A stretch of 64,000 nucleotides of DNA, taken from Fructobacillus evanidus. Its GTDB lineage: Bacteria; Bacillota; Bacilli; Lactobacillales; Lactobacillaceae. The stretch lies in the NCBI RefSeq assembly GCF_963580165.1, contig NZ_CAUZLM010000002.1:62001-126000 (forward strand), in the 5' to 3' direction. The notes beneath the pieces are model-generated. The model made no database searches. It saw only the letters and a program-made list of their open reading frames with translations, and was not told the DNA's origin. Of this stretch, positions 52,722 to 60,944 are shown piece by piece. The first letter of the stretch is position 1; every line of letters starts with the position of its first letter. The translations under genes were made by a program, and so were the position numbers.

Positions 52722-52868
52722 TTCCTTCTCCTCTTTTTTGAGCTAACGCTCGCTGTCAAACACATGTTTGTGGTGTCAGCTTTTTGCGATTGCTGATTTT
52801 ACTTGCAAAAATTCCTTGGATGCTAGCAAGCATCCCCCTCGTTTTGATTGCCACATTTGTTTGGCTAC

Positions 52869-54173
52869 TTACTCGATGGCGACCTTTTTCGTTTCCGGTC
52901 CAAAAATGGCCACGATTACCGCCGCAATCATGGCAATCGCTGCGATAAACCAAAAGATGACGCTGGCCTTCAGATACGCTAGGGCAAAAGCCACCACGTA
53001 GGGCGTAAAGACCGTCAAAATTTTAGCCACGGCGTTGGCAATTCCAGCACCCCGGAAACGGAAAGTCGTTGGGAACAGCTCAGCAACGTAAACACTCACA
53101 ATCGAAGCCATCAAGACGTAAATTGCCAGCACTAAGATAAAGCCGACAACCATCACGGCTTCTGCCTGACGCTGGTTGGCATAAATCAGTCCCCAAACCG
53201 CTGTAAAAATAAAGGTCGTGATGATGACCTTTTTACGACCCAGCCAATCGACCAAGCTAGCACCCAATAGGGCTCCAAATGGCGCACCAGCCATCATGAC
53301 GGCCGAGAAGACCAACGAGTGGGCCACTGCAACTCCCTGCTTAACCAACAGGGTTGGCATCCAGGAAGTAAAGGTATACTGGACCAAATTAATGGCGCTG
53401 ACCGCAACAATCGCTACCAGCAATCCCCGCTTAATACTGGTTGCTTGTTTGGCCGGTTCTTCTACCATGCTTTGATTGGTGTGGTTTGTCAGGCCATCAC
53501 GGTCCTGATTTAACTGGTCAATAATAACCGCTGCTTCCTGATAGCGTTTCTTAGAAATCAACCACCGTGGTGATTCTGGAAAACCACGACGGACAATCCA
53601 GAGTAATAGGGATAACCCACCAACGATGACAAACATCATCCGCCAGCTATAATGTGGAATCACATAAGCCGACAATAACAGGGTCAATGGAGCGGCCGAA
53701 TTGGCGATCACCGATACTAAACCAGACCATTTTCCCCGACTAGCAATCGGTGCAAATTCATTAACCAATGAAAAGCCAGTTACGATTTCGGCACCCAAAC
53801 CAATGGCGGCCAGAAAGCGCAGGACAATCAAGGTCCAAATATTTGGTGAAAGAGCAGCCAAGAGGGTCATTGACCCAAAAAGTAACAAGTTACTTTGATA
53901 AGCAATTCGGCGCCCAAAGTGGTCACCAATATAGCCAGCTAACAAGGAACCAAAGAAGAGCCCCATGAAACCAGCAGAGAGAAACATCGAACCCTGTGCC
54001 AGGGTTGCAAAGTGATTTTTCAACAAAACGGAATTAACGGCACTCACTAAGTAGACATCCGCCGCATCCAAGATCATCCCGGCAGCGACTAAAGTAAAAA
54101 CCTTATAAAACAATGGGCTAGCACTACTGGTGTTCATCCGATTTTCTAATTGACTAACGCTTACTTGATCCAT
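52869..54173 (-). CDS. MFS transporter of the sugar/metabolite:H+ symporter type, in the leu operon
   Basis: This protein of about 434 residues and 12 helices has motif A GDHFGRRIAYQ near residue 85, PESPRWLISKKRYQEA near 197 and DWLGRKKVIITTF in the second half. These place it with metabolite/sugar-porter MFS proteins. The start at 54173 lies five bases after AGGGGG and ten bases after the leuD stop, so it is the fifth gene of the leu operon. A substrate connected to leucine or its keto-acid precursors is an inference from position only. Confidence 0.85.
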   Translation of the reverse strand: MDQVSVSQLENRMNTSSASPLFYKVFTLVAAGMILDAADVYLVSAVNSVLLKNHFATLAQGSMFLSAGFMGLFFGSLLAGYIGDHFGRRIAYQSNLLLFGSMTLLAALSPNIWTLIVLRFLAAIGLGAEIVTGFSLVNEFAPIASRGKWSGLVSVIANSAAPLTLLLSAYVIPHYSWRMMFVIVGGLSLLLWIVRRGFPESPRWLISKKRYQEAAVIIDQLNQDRDGLTNHTNQSMVEEPAKQATSIKRGLLVAIVAVSAINLVQYTFTSWMPTLLVKQGVAVAHSLVFSAVMMAGAPFGALLGASLVDWLGRKKVIITTFIFTAVWGLIYANQRQAEAVMVVGFILVLAIYVLMASIVSVYVAELFPTTFRFRGAGIANAVAKILTVFTPYVVAFALAYLKASVIFWFIAAIAMIAAVIVAIFGPETKKVAIE

Positions 54174-54183
54174 GGCTGCCCCC

Positions 54184-54768
54184 TTACACCAGCACCTGGC
54201 GCTGGTCTTCGTATGCCTGAATTTGGTCTGCATACTTCATGGTCAAATCGATATCATCTTCACCCTTTAAGAATTTTTCCTTCCACTGGGGGTTAATATC
54301 AAAATGAAAGTGACGATCGGCCATGGCAACGACCTGGTTAACGAGGTCGATTGTGATAGTTTCATCCGCAGCGACCGTCATCAAAATATCGCGGTCTGCC
54401 TTTGGCAACACAATCGGCAAGAGGCCATTTTTCGTCGCGTTCATATAAAAAATATCGGAAAAACTCCCAGCAATGACGGCCCGAAAGCCAAAATCAGTCA
54501 AGGCCCAAACGGCATGTTCCCGCGAGGAACCACTGCCAAAGTTATCGCCGGTAATTAAAATTGAAACGCCCTGATGGTCTTTTTGATTCAAGACAAAGTC
54601 TGGATTCTTTTGGCCATCAGCAAGGTAACGCCAATCCCAGAAAAGGTACTTGCCAAAGCCCGTCTTTAAAATATTTTTCAAAAATTGCTTGGGCAAAATC
54701 AAATCAGTATTGACACTATTAGCATCAATAACGGCTGCCCGTCCCACTTCTTTTACGAATGACTGCAT
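54184..54768 (-). CDS. leuD: 3-isopropylmalate dehydratase small subunit
   Basis: This 194-residue protein has the swivel domain of isopropylmalate isomerase: NTDLILPKQFLK, then GDNFGSGSSREHAVWAL near 70-86. It pairs with LeuC to isomerise 2- to 3-isopropylmalate. The start at 54768 is one base after the leuC stop. A frame extending to 54957 overlaps leuC and lacks family similarity in that part. Confidence 0.95.
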   Translation of the reverse strand: MQSFVKEVGRAAVIDANSVNTDLILPKQFLKNILKTGFGKYLFWDWRYLADGQKNPDFVLNQKDHQGVSILITGDNFGSGSSREHAVWALTDFGFRAVIAGSFSDIFYMNATKNGLLPIVLPKADRDILMTVAADETITIDLVNQVVAMADRHFHFDINPQWKEKFLKGEDDIDLTMKYADQIQAYEDQRQVLV

Positions 54769-54769
54769 C

Positions 54770-56167
54770 TTAGACCCCCATTGCCGATTCGGCTGTGTCA
54801 TGAATCTTGGTAATATCCACAAAGTGACCGGCAATGCCGGCGGCTGCCACCATTGCTGGTGAAGCAAGGTGCGTCTTGGACCCCTTCCCTTGTCGACCAA
54901 CAAAGTTTCGATTCGACGTTGAAGCGGCATGCTTGCCGGCTGGGATTTTATCCTCATTCATCGCCAGACAGGCTGAACAGCCAGGTTCGCGCCACTGGCA
55001 GCCCGCGTCCACGAAAATTTGCGCCAGGCCATCTTTCATTGCCCGATTGCGAATGGCCCGGCTGCCCGGCACAATCCAGGCCGTGATGTTTGGTGCCAGA
55101 TGCTTGCCTTTCATGATCTTGGCAGCCTCTACCAAATCCTCGTACCGCGAATTCGTGCAAGAACCAATGAAAATATAATCAAGTGGGATTTCCTCGGCAG
55201 CCATCCCCGGATGCAAGCCGATATAGTCGTAGGCCGCCTGGTCGTCTGAATTCAAAATGGCCGGCGTCTTTTCATCAACAGCCATGGCCATTCCTGGATT
55301 GGTTCCCCAGGTCACCATTGGTTTCAAATCACTAACATCAAATTCAATCAAACGATCAAAAGCTGCTTCATCATCCGTTTTCAGTTGTGACCAAACTTCC
55401 TTGGCCTTTTCCATGTCCTTTGGCGCCCGCTTGCGGCCCGCCACATAATCAAAGGTGGTTTGGTCTGGTTGGACCATCCCGGTCTTCGAACCAGCCTCGA
55501 TGCACATATTGCAAATCGTCATCCGCTCTGGCATCGACAAGTTTTCAATCGTCTCACCAAAGAATTCAATCGCATACCCAGTGCCAAAGGAAACCCCGTA
55601 CTTGGCAATCAAAGCCATAATCAAATCCTTGGCATAGGTATTGGCGGGCAAGTGCCCAGTAACTTTAATGCCCATGGTTTTTGGTTTCATTTGCCAAATC
55701 GTTTGGGTGGCCATCACATGTTCAACTTCCGATGTACCGATTCCAAAGGCAATGGCACCAAAAGCACCATGGGTAGCGGTATGGGAATCACCGCAAACAA
55801 TCACTTTGCCCGGTTGTGTCAGTCCGAGTTCTGGGCCAACAACATGGACAATCCCCTGGTCCTCATCCCCCACGGATGCCAAATCAACACCAAAGTCCTG
55901 ACAATTTTTTCCCAAGGTGGCCATCTGCAACCGTGACATTTCGTCTTGGACGCTCTCAAGGTTCTTGGTAGGCACATTGTGGTCCATCGTCGCAAAGGTT
56001 AAATCAGGACGACGCAAGCGTCGGTTACTCGTCCGCAGTCCATCAAAGGGTTGCGGTGACGTCACCTCATGCACGAGGTGTAAATCAACATAGAGCAACT
56101 GTGGTTGCCCCGGTTCACCAGCGATGACGTGTTGGTTCCAAATTTGATCAAAAAGTGTCTGGCTCAT
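54770..56167 (-). CDS. leuC: 3-isopropylmalate dehydratase large subunit
   Basis: This 465-residue aconitase-family subunit holds the 4Fe-4S cluster through cysteines in FIGSCTNSR near residue 340 and GCSACLAMNED near 400. CGDSHTATHGAFGA is near 125-138. It depends on iron-sulfur assembly, and the suf operon lies just upstream in this window. The start overlaps the leuB stop by four bases. Confidence 0.96.
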   Translation of the reverse strand: MSQTLFDQIWNQHVIAGEPGQPQLLYVDLHLVHEVTSPQPFDGLRTSNRRLRRPDLTFATMDHNVPTKNLESVQDEMSRLQMATLGKNCQDFGVDLASVGDEDQGIVHVVGPELGLTQPGKVIVCGDSHTATHGAFGAIAFGIGTSEVEHVMATQTIWQMKPKTMGIKVTGHLPANTYAKDLIMALIAKYGVSFGTGYAIEFFGETIENLSMPERMTICNMCIEAGSKTGMVQPDQTTFDYVAGRKRAPKDMEKAKEVWSQLKTDDEAAFDRLIEFDVSDLKPMVTWGTNPGMAMAVDEKTPAILNSDDQAAYDYIGLHPGMAAEEIPLDYIFIGSCTNSRYEDLVEAAKIMKGKHLAPNITAWIVPGSRAIRNRAMKDGLAQIFVDAGCQWREPGCSACLAMNEDKIPAGKHAASTSNRNFVGRQGKGSKTHLASPAMVAAAGIAGHFVDITKIHDTAESAMGV

Positions 56168-57228
56168 GAGAAGACCCCCTCTTGCATCGCATTCATCACT
56201 TGCTCAGTCACCTCTTTGGTGGTCAATGTCCCACCCATATCAGGTGTTACCTGTCCCCGACGGATAGTCAACTCGACTGCTTCATCGATTTGCTTGGCTA
56301 ATTTTTCCTGGTGAAAACTTTGGGACAACATTAGAGAAACTGTTTTAATCATCGAAATCGGGTTGGCAATCCCCTGACCGGCAATATCTGGCGCCGAACC
56401 ATGAATTGGTTCGTACATTTTTGGACCGGTTGCACCAGCAGAGAGCGATGGAATCTGACCAATCGTGCCAGTAATTTGAGCAGCCTCATCGCTTAAAATA
56501 TCACCGAACAAATTTGGGGTGATCAATACATCAAACTGGGTTGGATCCGCGACAATGGCCATTGCGGTGGCATCAACATAGCGGTAATCGACCATCACTT
56601 CGGGGTAGCGTTGCGCCACGGCTTGGCCAACTTCCCGCCAGAGCTTTGAGGTCGCCAGCACATTGGATTTATCAACAACCGTCACGTGCTGACGACGACT
56701 TTGCGCCAAGTCAAAGCCATAAACCATGATGCGCTCAATTTCGGAGCGGCTATAGTACATCGTGTCGATTGCCTGATCAAATGTTTTTGACCGTGGTTCG
56801 CCAAAGTAAGCACCAGAGGTTAGCTCGCGAACAATCACGAAGTCTGTTCCGCGGACAATCTCGGTCTTCAATGGCGATTGGTCAATTTGTGAGTCGGCAA
56901 CCACTGTTGGCCTGACGTTAGCAAAGAGTCCCAACTCAGACCGTAGTGCCAACAAACCATCTTCCGGCCTTTTTGGACAGGCATTCCACTTTGGTCCACC
57001 AATGGCACTCAACAAAATGGCATCGGCACGCTTGGCTTGGTTAATCGTGTTGTTTGGCAATGGTTCACCAACCTGATCAATTGCTTGACCACCAAAGGGC
57101 AAAAATTCTGTTTCATAAGTAAAATCAGTTCCCTGAGTCACAGCGGCCAAGACATCCAAGCCAGCAGCCATGATTTCTGGTCCAATACCATCACCTTCAA
57201 AGACAACAATCTTTTGACGAGCCATCAT
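56164..57228 (-). CDS. leuB: 3-isopropylmalate dehydrogenase
   Basis: This 354-residue NAD-dependent beta-decarboxylating dehydrogenase makes 4-methyl-2-oxopentanoate. KIVVFEGDGIGPEIM is at the N-terminus. RSELGLFANVRP near 95 and NLFGDILSDEAAQITG near 240 are the substrate and metal sites, and GSAPDIAGQGIANPI is near 280. The two start codons in tandem (ATGATG) overlap the leuA stop, so the first residue is uncertain by one. Confidence 0.96.
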   Translation of the reverse strand: MMARQKIVVFEGDGIGPEIMAAGLDVLAAVTQGTDFTYETEFLPFGGQAIDQVGEPLPNNTINQAKRADAILLSAIGGPKWNACPKRPEDGLLALRSELGLFANVRPTVVADSQIDQSPLKTEIVRGTDFVIVRELTSGAYFGEPRSKTFDQAIDTMYYSRSEIERIMVYGFDLAQSRRQHVTVVDKSNVLATSKLWREVGQAVAQRYPEVMVDYRYVDATAMAIVADPTQFDVLITPNLFGDILSDEAAQITGTIGQIPSLSAGATGPKMYEPIHGSAPDIAGQGIANPISMIKTVSLMLSQSFHQEKLAKQIDEAVELTIRRGQVTPDMGGTLTTKEVTEQVMNAMQEGVFS

Positions 57229-58394
57229 TTTGCCACCACCCCTTCTGCTACTTCCTGTTCAGCTAAGGCAATCAACTGGTCGTCGGAAACGATGCTAACC
57301 TTTTCTGCTAGGGTCTTAAAGGCTGGGAAAAGATGGGCGATATTTTCAATCGGCATCTCATAGCCCAATTCTTTCAATTTGGCTGAAACAGCATGTGAAC
57401 CAGACAATTTACCCAATGGCATGGAGGCACTGGCGCCAACCATGGCTGGTGACAAAATTTCGTAGGTTGCAGGGTTTTTCAAATACCCATCCTGGTGAAT
57501 GCCTGATTCATGAGCAAAGGCATTCCGACCAACAATCGCCTTGTTCGCCGCAATTTTGACCTTCGAATAACTTTCGACTTGGTGGGCAATTTTAGTGGCT
57601 TGTTGCAAGTTCAAGCCAATCGCTTGCTGGCAGTGGTCATGGCGAACCTGCAATGTAACTGCCGCTTCAATCAAGTCAACGTTACCGGCTCGTTCGCCAA
57701 TCCCATTGATGGTCCCTTGAATTTCTGTTGCGCCATGGGCAACTCCTGCCAAGGCATTGGCATTGGCCAAGCCCAAATCATTGTGCGTATGGGTTGACCA
57801 GGCGACCTGATCAAAAGCTTTAACATGGTCATGAAGGTAATCAAATAATTCACCATATTCTTCTGGCAAATCATAACCAACCGTATCTGGAATATTGATG
57901 GTCGTGGCCCCAGCCGCAATCGCAGCGTCAATACTTTCGACCAAGTAGTCCGGTTCCGTCCGAGTGGCATCTTCTGGTGAAAAGATGACCTTGTCGACGC
58001 GACTCTTGGTGTAGGCAACGTCCTCTTGAATCTTTGCAATAATTTCTGCCTTGGACATCTTTAACTTGGTCTCACGATGAATTGGCGAAGTCGCGATAAA
58101 GACATGAATCGTTTGGTGCTTGGCCTTCTTTGTGGCAGCAATCGCAGCATCAATATCTTTTTTCACCATGCGGGCTAGGCCTACCACTTCTGCCTCTTGA
58201 ACCGCCTCACTCACAGCTTCAACTGCTTCAAAGTCTTCCGCAGATGCTGCCGGGAAGCCGGCTTCAATGGCATCAATGACAAAGTTTTCGAGGCTTTTGG
58301 CTAAAGCGACCTTTTCGTCAATCGAGAAATTCACACCGATTGTTTGTTCCCCATCACGTAATGTTGTGTCATAAAATCTAATCTGGTTTTTCAT
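57225..58394 (-). CDS. leuA: 2-isopropylmalate synthase without the C-terminal regulatory domain
   Basis: This 389-residue enzyme condenses acetyl-CoA with 2-oxoisovalerate. The TIM-barrel domain has YDTTLRDGEQ at residues 8-17 and the HTHNDLGLANANA metal site near 195-207. NAFAHESGIHQDG near 290 belongs to the subdomains after the barrel. The protein ends at about 389. Usual LeuA proteins are about 510 residues, the extra 120 being the leucine-binding dimer domain. Its stop overlaps leuB, so this is not a frameshift at the window level. A leader-peptide attenuator precedes it. Confidence 0.93.
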   Translation of the reverse strand: MKNQIRFYDTTLRDGEQTIGVNFSIDEKVALAKSLENFVIDAIEAGFPAASAEDFEAVEAVSEAVQEAEVVGLARMVKKDIDAAIAATKKAKHQTIHVFIATSPIHRETKLKMSKAEIIAKIQEDVAYTKSRVDKVIFSPEDATRTEPDYLVESIDAAIAAGATTINIPDTVGYDLPEEYGELFDYLHDHVKAFDQVAWSTHTHNDLGLANANALAGVAHGATEIQGTINGIGERAGNVDLIEAAVTLQVRHDHCQQAIGLNLQQATKIAHQVESYSKVKIAANKAIVGRNAFAHESGIHQDGYLKNPATYEILSPAMVGASASMPLGKLSGSHAVSAKLKELGYEMPIENIAHLFPAFKTLAEKVSIVSDDQLIALAEQEVAEGVVAK

Positions 58395-58414
58395 ACTCTT
58401 CCCTCACTTTGTGA

Positions 58415-58531
58415 ATAAAAAAACGGGCTAATCAAAATGACTAGTCCGCAAAGAGAAAAAAATGAATTGCCGTGGCTAGCCATTAGGATGTCCCCCCTAA
58501 CAGCCAGCTAAAAACCTTGGCTCGTTAGGGG
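58415..58531 (-). promoter_or_regulatory. Leucine attenuator of the leu operon
   Basis: Two hairpins follow the leader peptide on the minus strand. The first (58494-58531) pairs CCCCTAAC plus AGCCA with TGGCT plus GTTAGGGG and includes the leader's last codons and stop. The second (58424-58448) pairs CGGACTAGTCA with TGATTAGCCCG, followed by seven T, and is an intrinsic terminator 20 bases before leuA. Ribosome stalling at the leader leucines would change which forms. Confidence 0.8.
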
Positions 58532-58599
58532 TTGCCCAACAAGCCAAGCAAGTTTGCGCTGTGCATGGTCTTAACAATCATTACGCCTTGGTTCTTCAT
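58525..58599 (-). CDS. leu operon leader peptide (24 residues)
   Basis: ATG at 58599 follows a strong AAGGGAGGAG. The peptide reads MKNQGVMIVKTM, then HSANLLGLLGNP and stop. Four leucines fall in five residues (17-21, codons at 58537-58551). Ile and Val also occur. The stop codon lies inside the arm of the following hairpin. This is the standard design of amino acid attenuation, with leucine as the sensed residue. Confidence 0.85.
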   Translation of the reverse strand: MKNQGVMIVKTMHSANLLGLLGNP

Positions 58600-58631
58600 G
58601 ATTTTTCTCCTCCCTTAGATTCGTTATAATC

Positions 58632-58660
58632 ATGATAATACCTTGCTCATTAGATTTCAA
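58632..58660 (-). promoter_or_regulatory. Probable leu operon promoter
   Basis: On the minus strand TTGAAA (58655-58660), a 17-base spacer and TATCAT (58632-58637) lie about 35 bases upstream of the leader peptide start. No suf terminator is visible between sufT and this point, so read-through from suf is possible. Confidence 0.6.
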
Positions 58661-58689
58661 TTAAAATATTAAGTTTTTATCATTATTTT

Positions 58690-58998
58690 CTAACTCAGGC
58701 CTAACATGGCCTTGGCATATGGAGACATCCTTTCAACCGACCAAGCCGGTTCCCAACGATATTCAATCTTAACTTCCTCGACACCATCAATAATTTTCAA
58801 GGCATCGGCGACCATTTCTTCTAAAGTGCCCATAATTGGACACCCAATCACGGTCAAGGTCATATTGACCAGGCACAGCCCCTGGTCATTTAAATCAATT
58901 TCATTAATAAAGCCCAAATTAACGACATCCACACGAAAGTCCGGGTCAATCACCTGACTCAAGGCCAACATGATTTCTTCTTTTTTTCCTGCATCCAT
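58690..58998 (-). CDS. MIP18/SufT family iron-sulfur assembly factor
   Basis: This 102-residue DUF59 protein has DPDFRVDVVNLGFINEIDL near residues 18-36 and the conserved cysteine in TVIGCPIMG near 53. SufT proteins help mature Fe-S enzymes such as aconitase-type dehydratases. It is the last suf gene, three bases after sufB, and directly precedes the leu operon, whose LeuC needs such a cluster. Confidence 0.9.
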   Translation of the reverse strand: MDAGKKEEIMLALSQVIDPDFRVDVVNLGFINEIDLNDQGLCLVNMTLTVIGCPIMGTLEEMVADALKIIDGVEEVKIEYRWEPAWSVERMSPYAKAMLGLS

Positions 58999-59001
58999 TT
59001 T

Positions 59002-60432
59002 TTAACCCACCGATCCACTCATTTCAAACTTCATCAAACGGTTCAACTCCACCGCGTATTCCATCGGCAGTTCTTTGGTAAATGGTTCCACAAAGCCCAT
59101 GACAATCATTTCGGTTGCCTTTTCAGCCGAAATTCCCCGGCTCATCAGATAATAAAGCTGGTCTTCAGAAACCTTGGAAACTTTAGCCTCGTGCTCCATG
59201 GAAACATTTCCGTTCAAAACAGTGTTATAGGGAATGGTATCTGCGGATGATTGGTCATCCACCAAGATAGTGTCACATTCGACGTGGGCAAAAGAGCCGG
59301 CCGAATCGCGACCAAATTTCACCGTTCCCCGGTAATCTGTTGACCCACCATCATGAGCAATGGACTTGGACACAATCGAAGAGGACGTATTGGGTGCATT
59401 ATGAATCATCTTGGCACCAGAATCTAAGTTCACGCCCGCACCGGCAACAGCAATCGAAAGCATGGTCCCTCTGGCTCCCTGGCCATTCAAATAGACCGAA
59501 GGATATTTCATCGTTGTCTTTGAGCCAAAGTTCCCATCGACCCATTCCATTGTGGCGTTTTCCTCGGCCGCTGATCGCTTCGTTTCCAGTGAATAAACGT
59601 TATACGACCAGTTTTGAATGGTCGTATAGCGGCAATAGCCATCCTTTTTTACAATCACTTCCACCACGGCCGCATGTAGAGAATCCTCCGAATAGGTTGG
59701 TGCGGAGCAACCCTCGACATAGTCAACATGGGCACCCTCATCGACAATAATCAACGTGCGTTCAAACTGCCCTTCCTTTTCCGTGTTAATTCGAAAATAA
59801 GACTGGATCGGTGTCGTGACATGAACGCCCTTTGGTACATAGATAAAAGTTCCCCCGGACCAGACGGCCGAGTTTAAGGCAGCTAATTTATTATTGGTGG
59901 GCTTCACCAATGAACCCAAGTATTCTCGAACCAGTTCTGGATATTCCTGCACAGCCGTGTCGGTGTCCGTGAAAACAATTCCCGTCTTCTCAAACTCCTC
60001 TTTCATCCGGTGGTAAACCACTTCGGACTCATACTGGGCAGACGAGCCGGCCAGCCACTTTCGTTCGGCCTCTGGAACACCCAAGCGCTCAAACGTATCC
60101 TTTAATTCCTGGGGGACATCGTCCCAATCGCGGTATTTCCCGTTGGTTGGCTTGTTATAGTAATAGATTTCGTCAAAGTTCAGTTCAGATAGGTCCGGAC
60201 CCCAATCCTGCATCGGCATCTTCAAATAGGCCTGGTAAGACTGAAGGCGAAAATCAAGCATCCAATCGGGCTCATTTTTCTTAGCCGAAATTTTACGAAT
60301 AATGTCCTCATTTAGTCCCTGCCCAGTCGAATAGACCGCCTGGTAGTCATCGTGAAAGCCATGAGCATACTCCTCGTCGGCCCCGATGGCCGCCCGCGTT
60401 CGCTGCAGGTCGTCTTGTCGATCGATTTCCAT
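59002..60432 (-). CDS. sufB: Fe-S cluster assembly protein SufB
   Basis: This 476-residue scaffold subunit of SufBCD contains SAPTYSEDSLHAAVVEV near 230, NWSYNVYSLETKRS, and RGTVKFGRDSAGSFAHVECD near 370-390 on the beta-helix. The C-terminal YYLMSRGISAEKATEMIVMGFVEP is shared with SufD. Length is standard. It lies two bases after sufU. Confidence 0.96.
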   Translation of the reverse strand: MEIDRQDDLQRTRAAIGADEEYAHGFHDDYQAVYSTGQGLNEDIIRKISAKKNEPDWMLDFRLQSYQAYLKMPMQDWGPDLSELNFDEIYYYNKPTNGKYRDWDDVPQELKDTFERLGVPEAERKWLAGSSAQYESEVVYHRMKEEFEKTGIVFTDTDTAVQEYPELVREYLGSLVKPTNNKLAALNSAVWSGGTFIYVPKGVHVTTPIQSYFRINTEKEGQFERTLIIVDEGAHVDYVEGCSAPTYSEDSLHAAVVEVIVKKDGYCRYTTIQNWSYNVYSLETKRSAAEENATMEWVDGNFGSKTTMKYPSVYLNGQGARGTMLSIAVAGAGVNLDSGAKMIHNAPNTSSSIVSKSIAHDGGSTDYRGTVKFGRDSAGSFAHVECDTILVDDQSSADTIPYNTVLNGNVSMEHEAKVSKVSEDQLYYLMSRGISAEKATEMIVMGFVEPFTKELPMEYAVELNRLMKFEMSGSVG

Positions 60433-60434
60433 TC

Positions 60435-60944
60435 TTACTCCCCCTCAATCTTAGCTATTAAATCAGTCGCCGCATGGCTGGCGAGAGTGGCGCACTTTAA
60501 TCGGGTTGGAAACTGACGAACACCGGCCAAAGCCGACAATTCACCAAGGTCAACATCCTGAGCTTGCCCATCTTCAGACTCAACTGATTGGCTTTCGCCG
60601 GTCAAAAGGCCACCCTGGTCCTGACCCTGGCTCTGATCCGCCGTTAATAATTCAGAAAATGCCGCTAATTTTTTCCGAGCCGCTGGCAAACTTTGCCCAA
60701 TCAGCTGTTCGGTCAGCATTGAAGCCGCAGCCAGCGAAATGGCACAACCCGCGCCATCAAAGGACATGTCTTGAATCTGATTTTCCAAAACAACCATTCG
60801 CACTTGTAGGACGTCCCCACAGCTCGGATTAAACTTTTCGACTTGCCGGCCAACCGAGGCTGGCAACGTCCGGAAATGATGCGGCTTTTTAGCATGGTCC
60901 AAGATAACCTGCCTGTATAAAATTCCTAAGTCTGCTTGATTCAT
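60435..60944 (-). CDS. sufU: Zinc-dependent sulfurtransferase SufU, with an extra acidic/Gln-rich insert
   Basis: This 169-residue protein accepts persulfide sulfur from SufS. The zinc/active-site residues are present: C42 and D44 in NPSCGD, C67 in GAGCAIS and C151 in RLKCATL. Typical Gram-positive SufU is about 140-150 residues. Here residues about 103-130 form an insert rich in Q, G, S, E and D before the DLGELSALAGV segment. It overlaps sufS by four bases. Confidence 0.93.
   Translation of the reverse strand: MNQADLGILYRQVILDHAKKPHHFRTLPASVGRQVEKFNPSCGDVLQVRMVVLENQIQDMSFDGAGCAISLAAASMLTEQLIGQSLPAARKKLAAFSELLTADQSQGQDQGGLLTGESQSVESEDGQAQDVDLGELSALAGVRQFPTRLKCATLASHAATDLIAKIEGE

Noticed and set aside
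52741..52790. A hairpin GCTG...CAGC followed by TTTTT downstream of the leu-operon MFS gene's neighbour
   Set aside because: The T-run is on the plus strand where no gene reads toward it, and the stem is short with mismatches.
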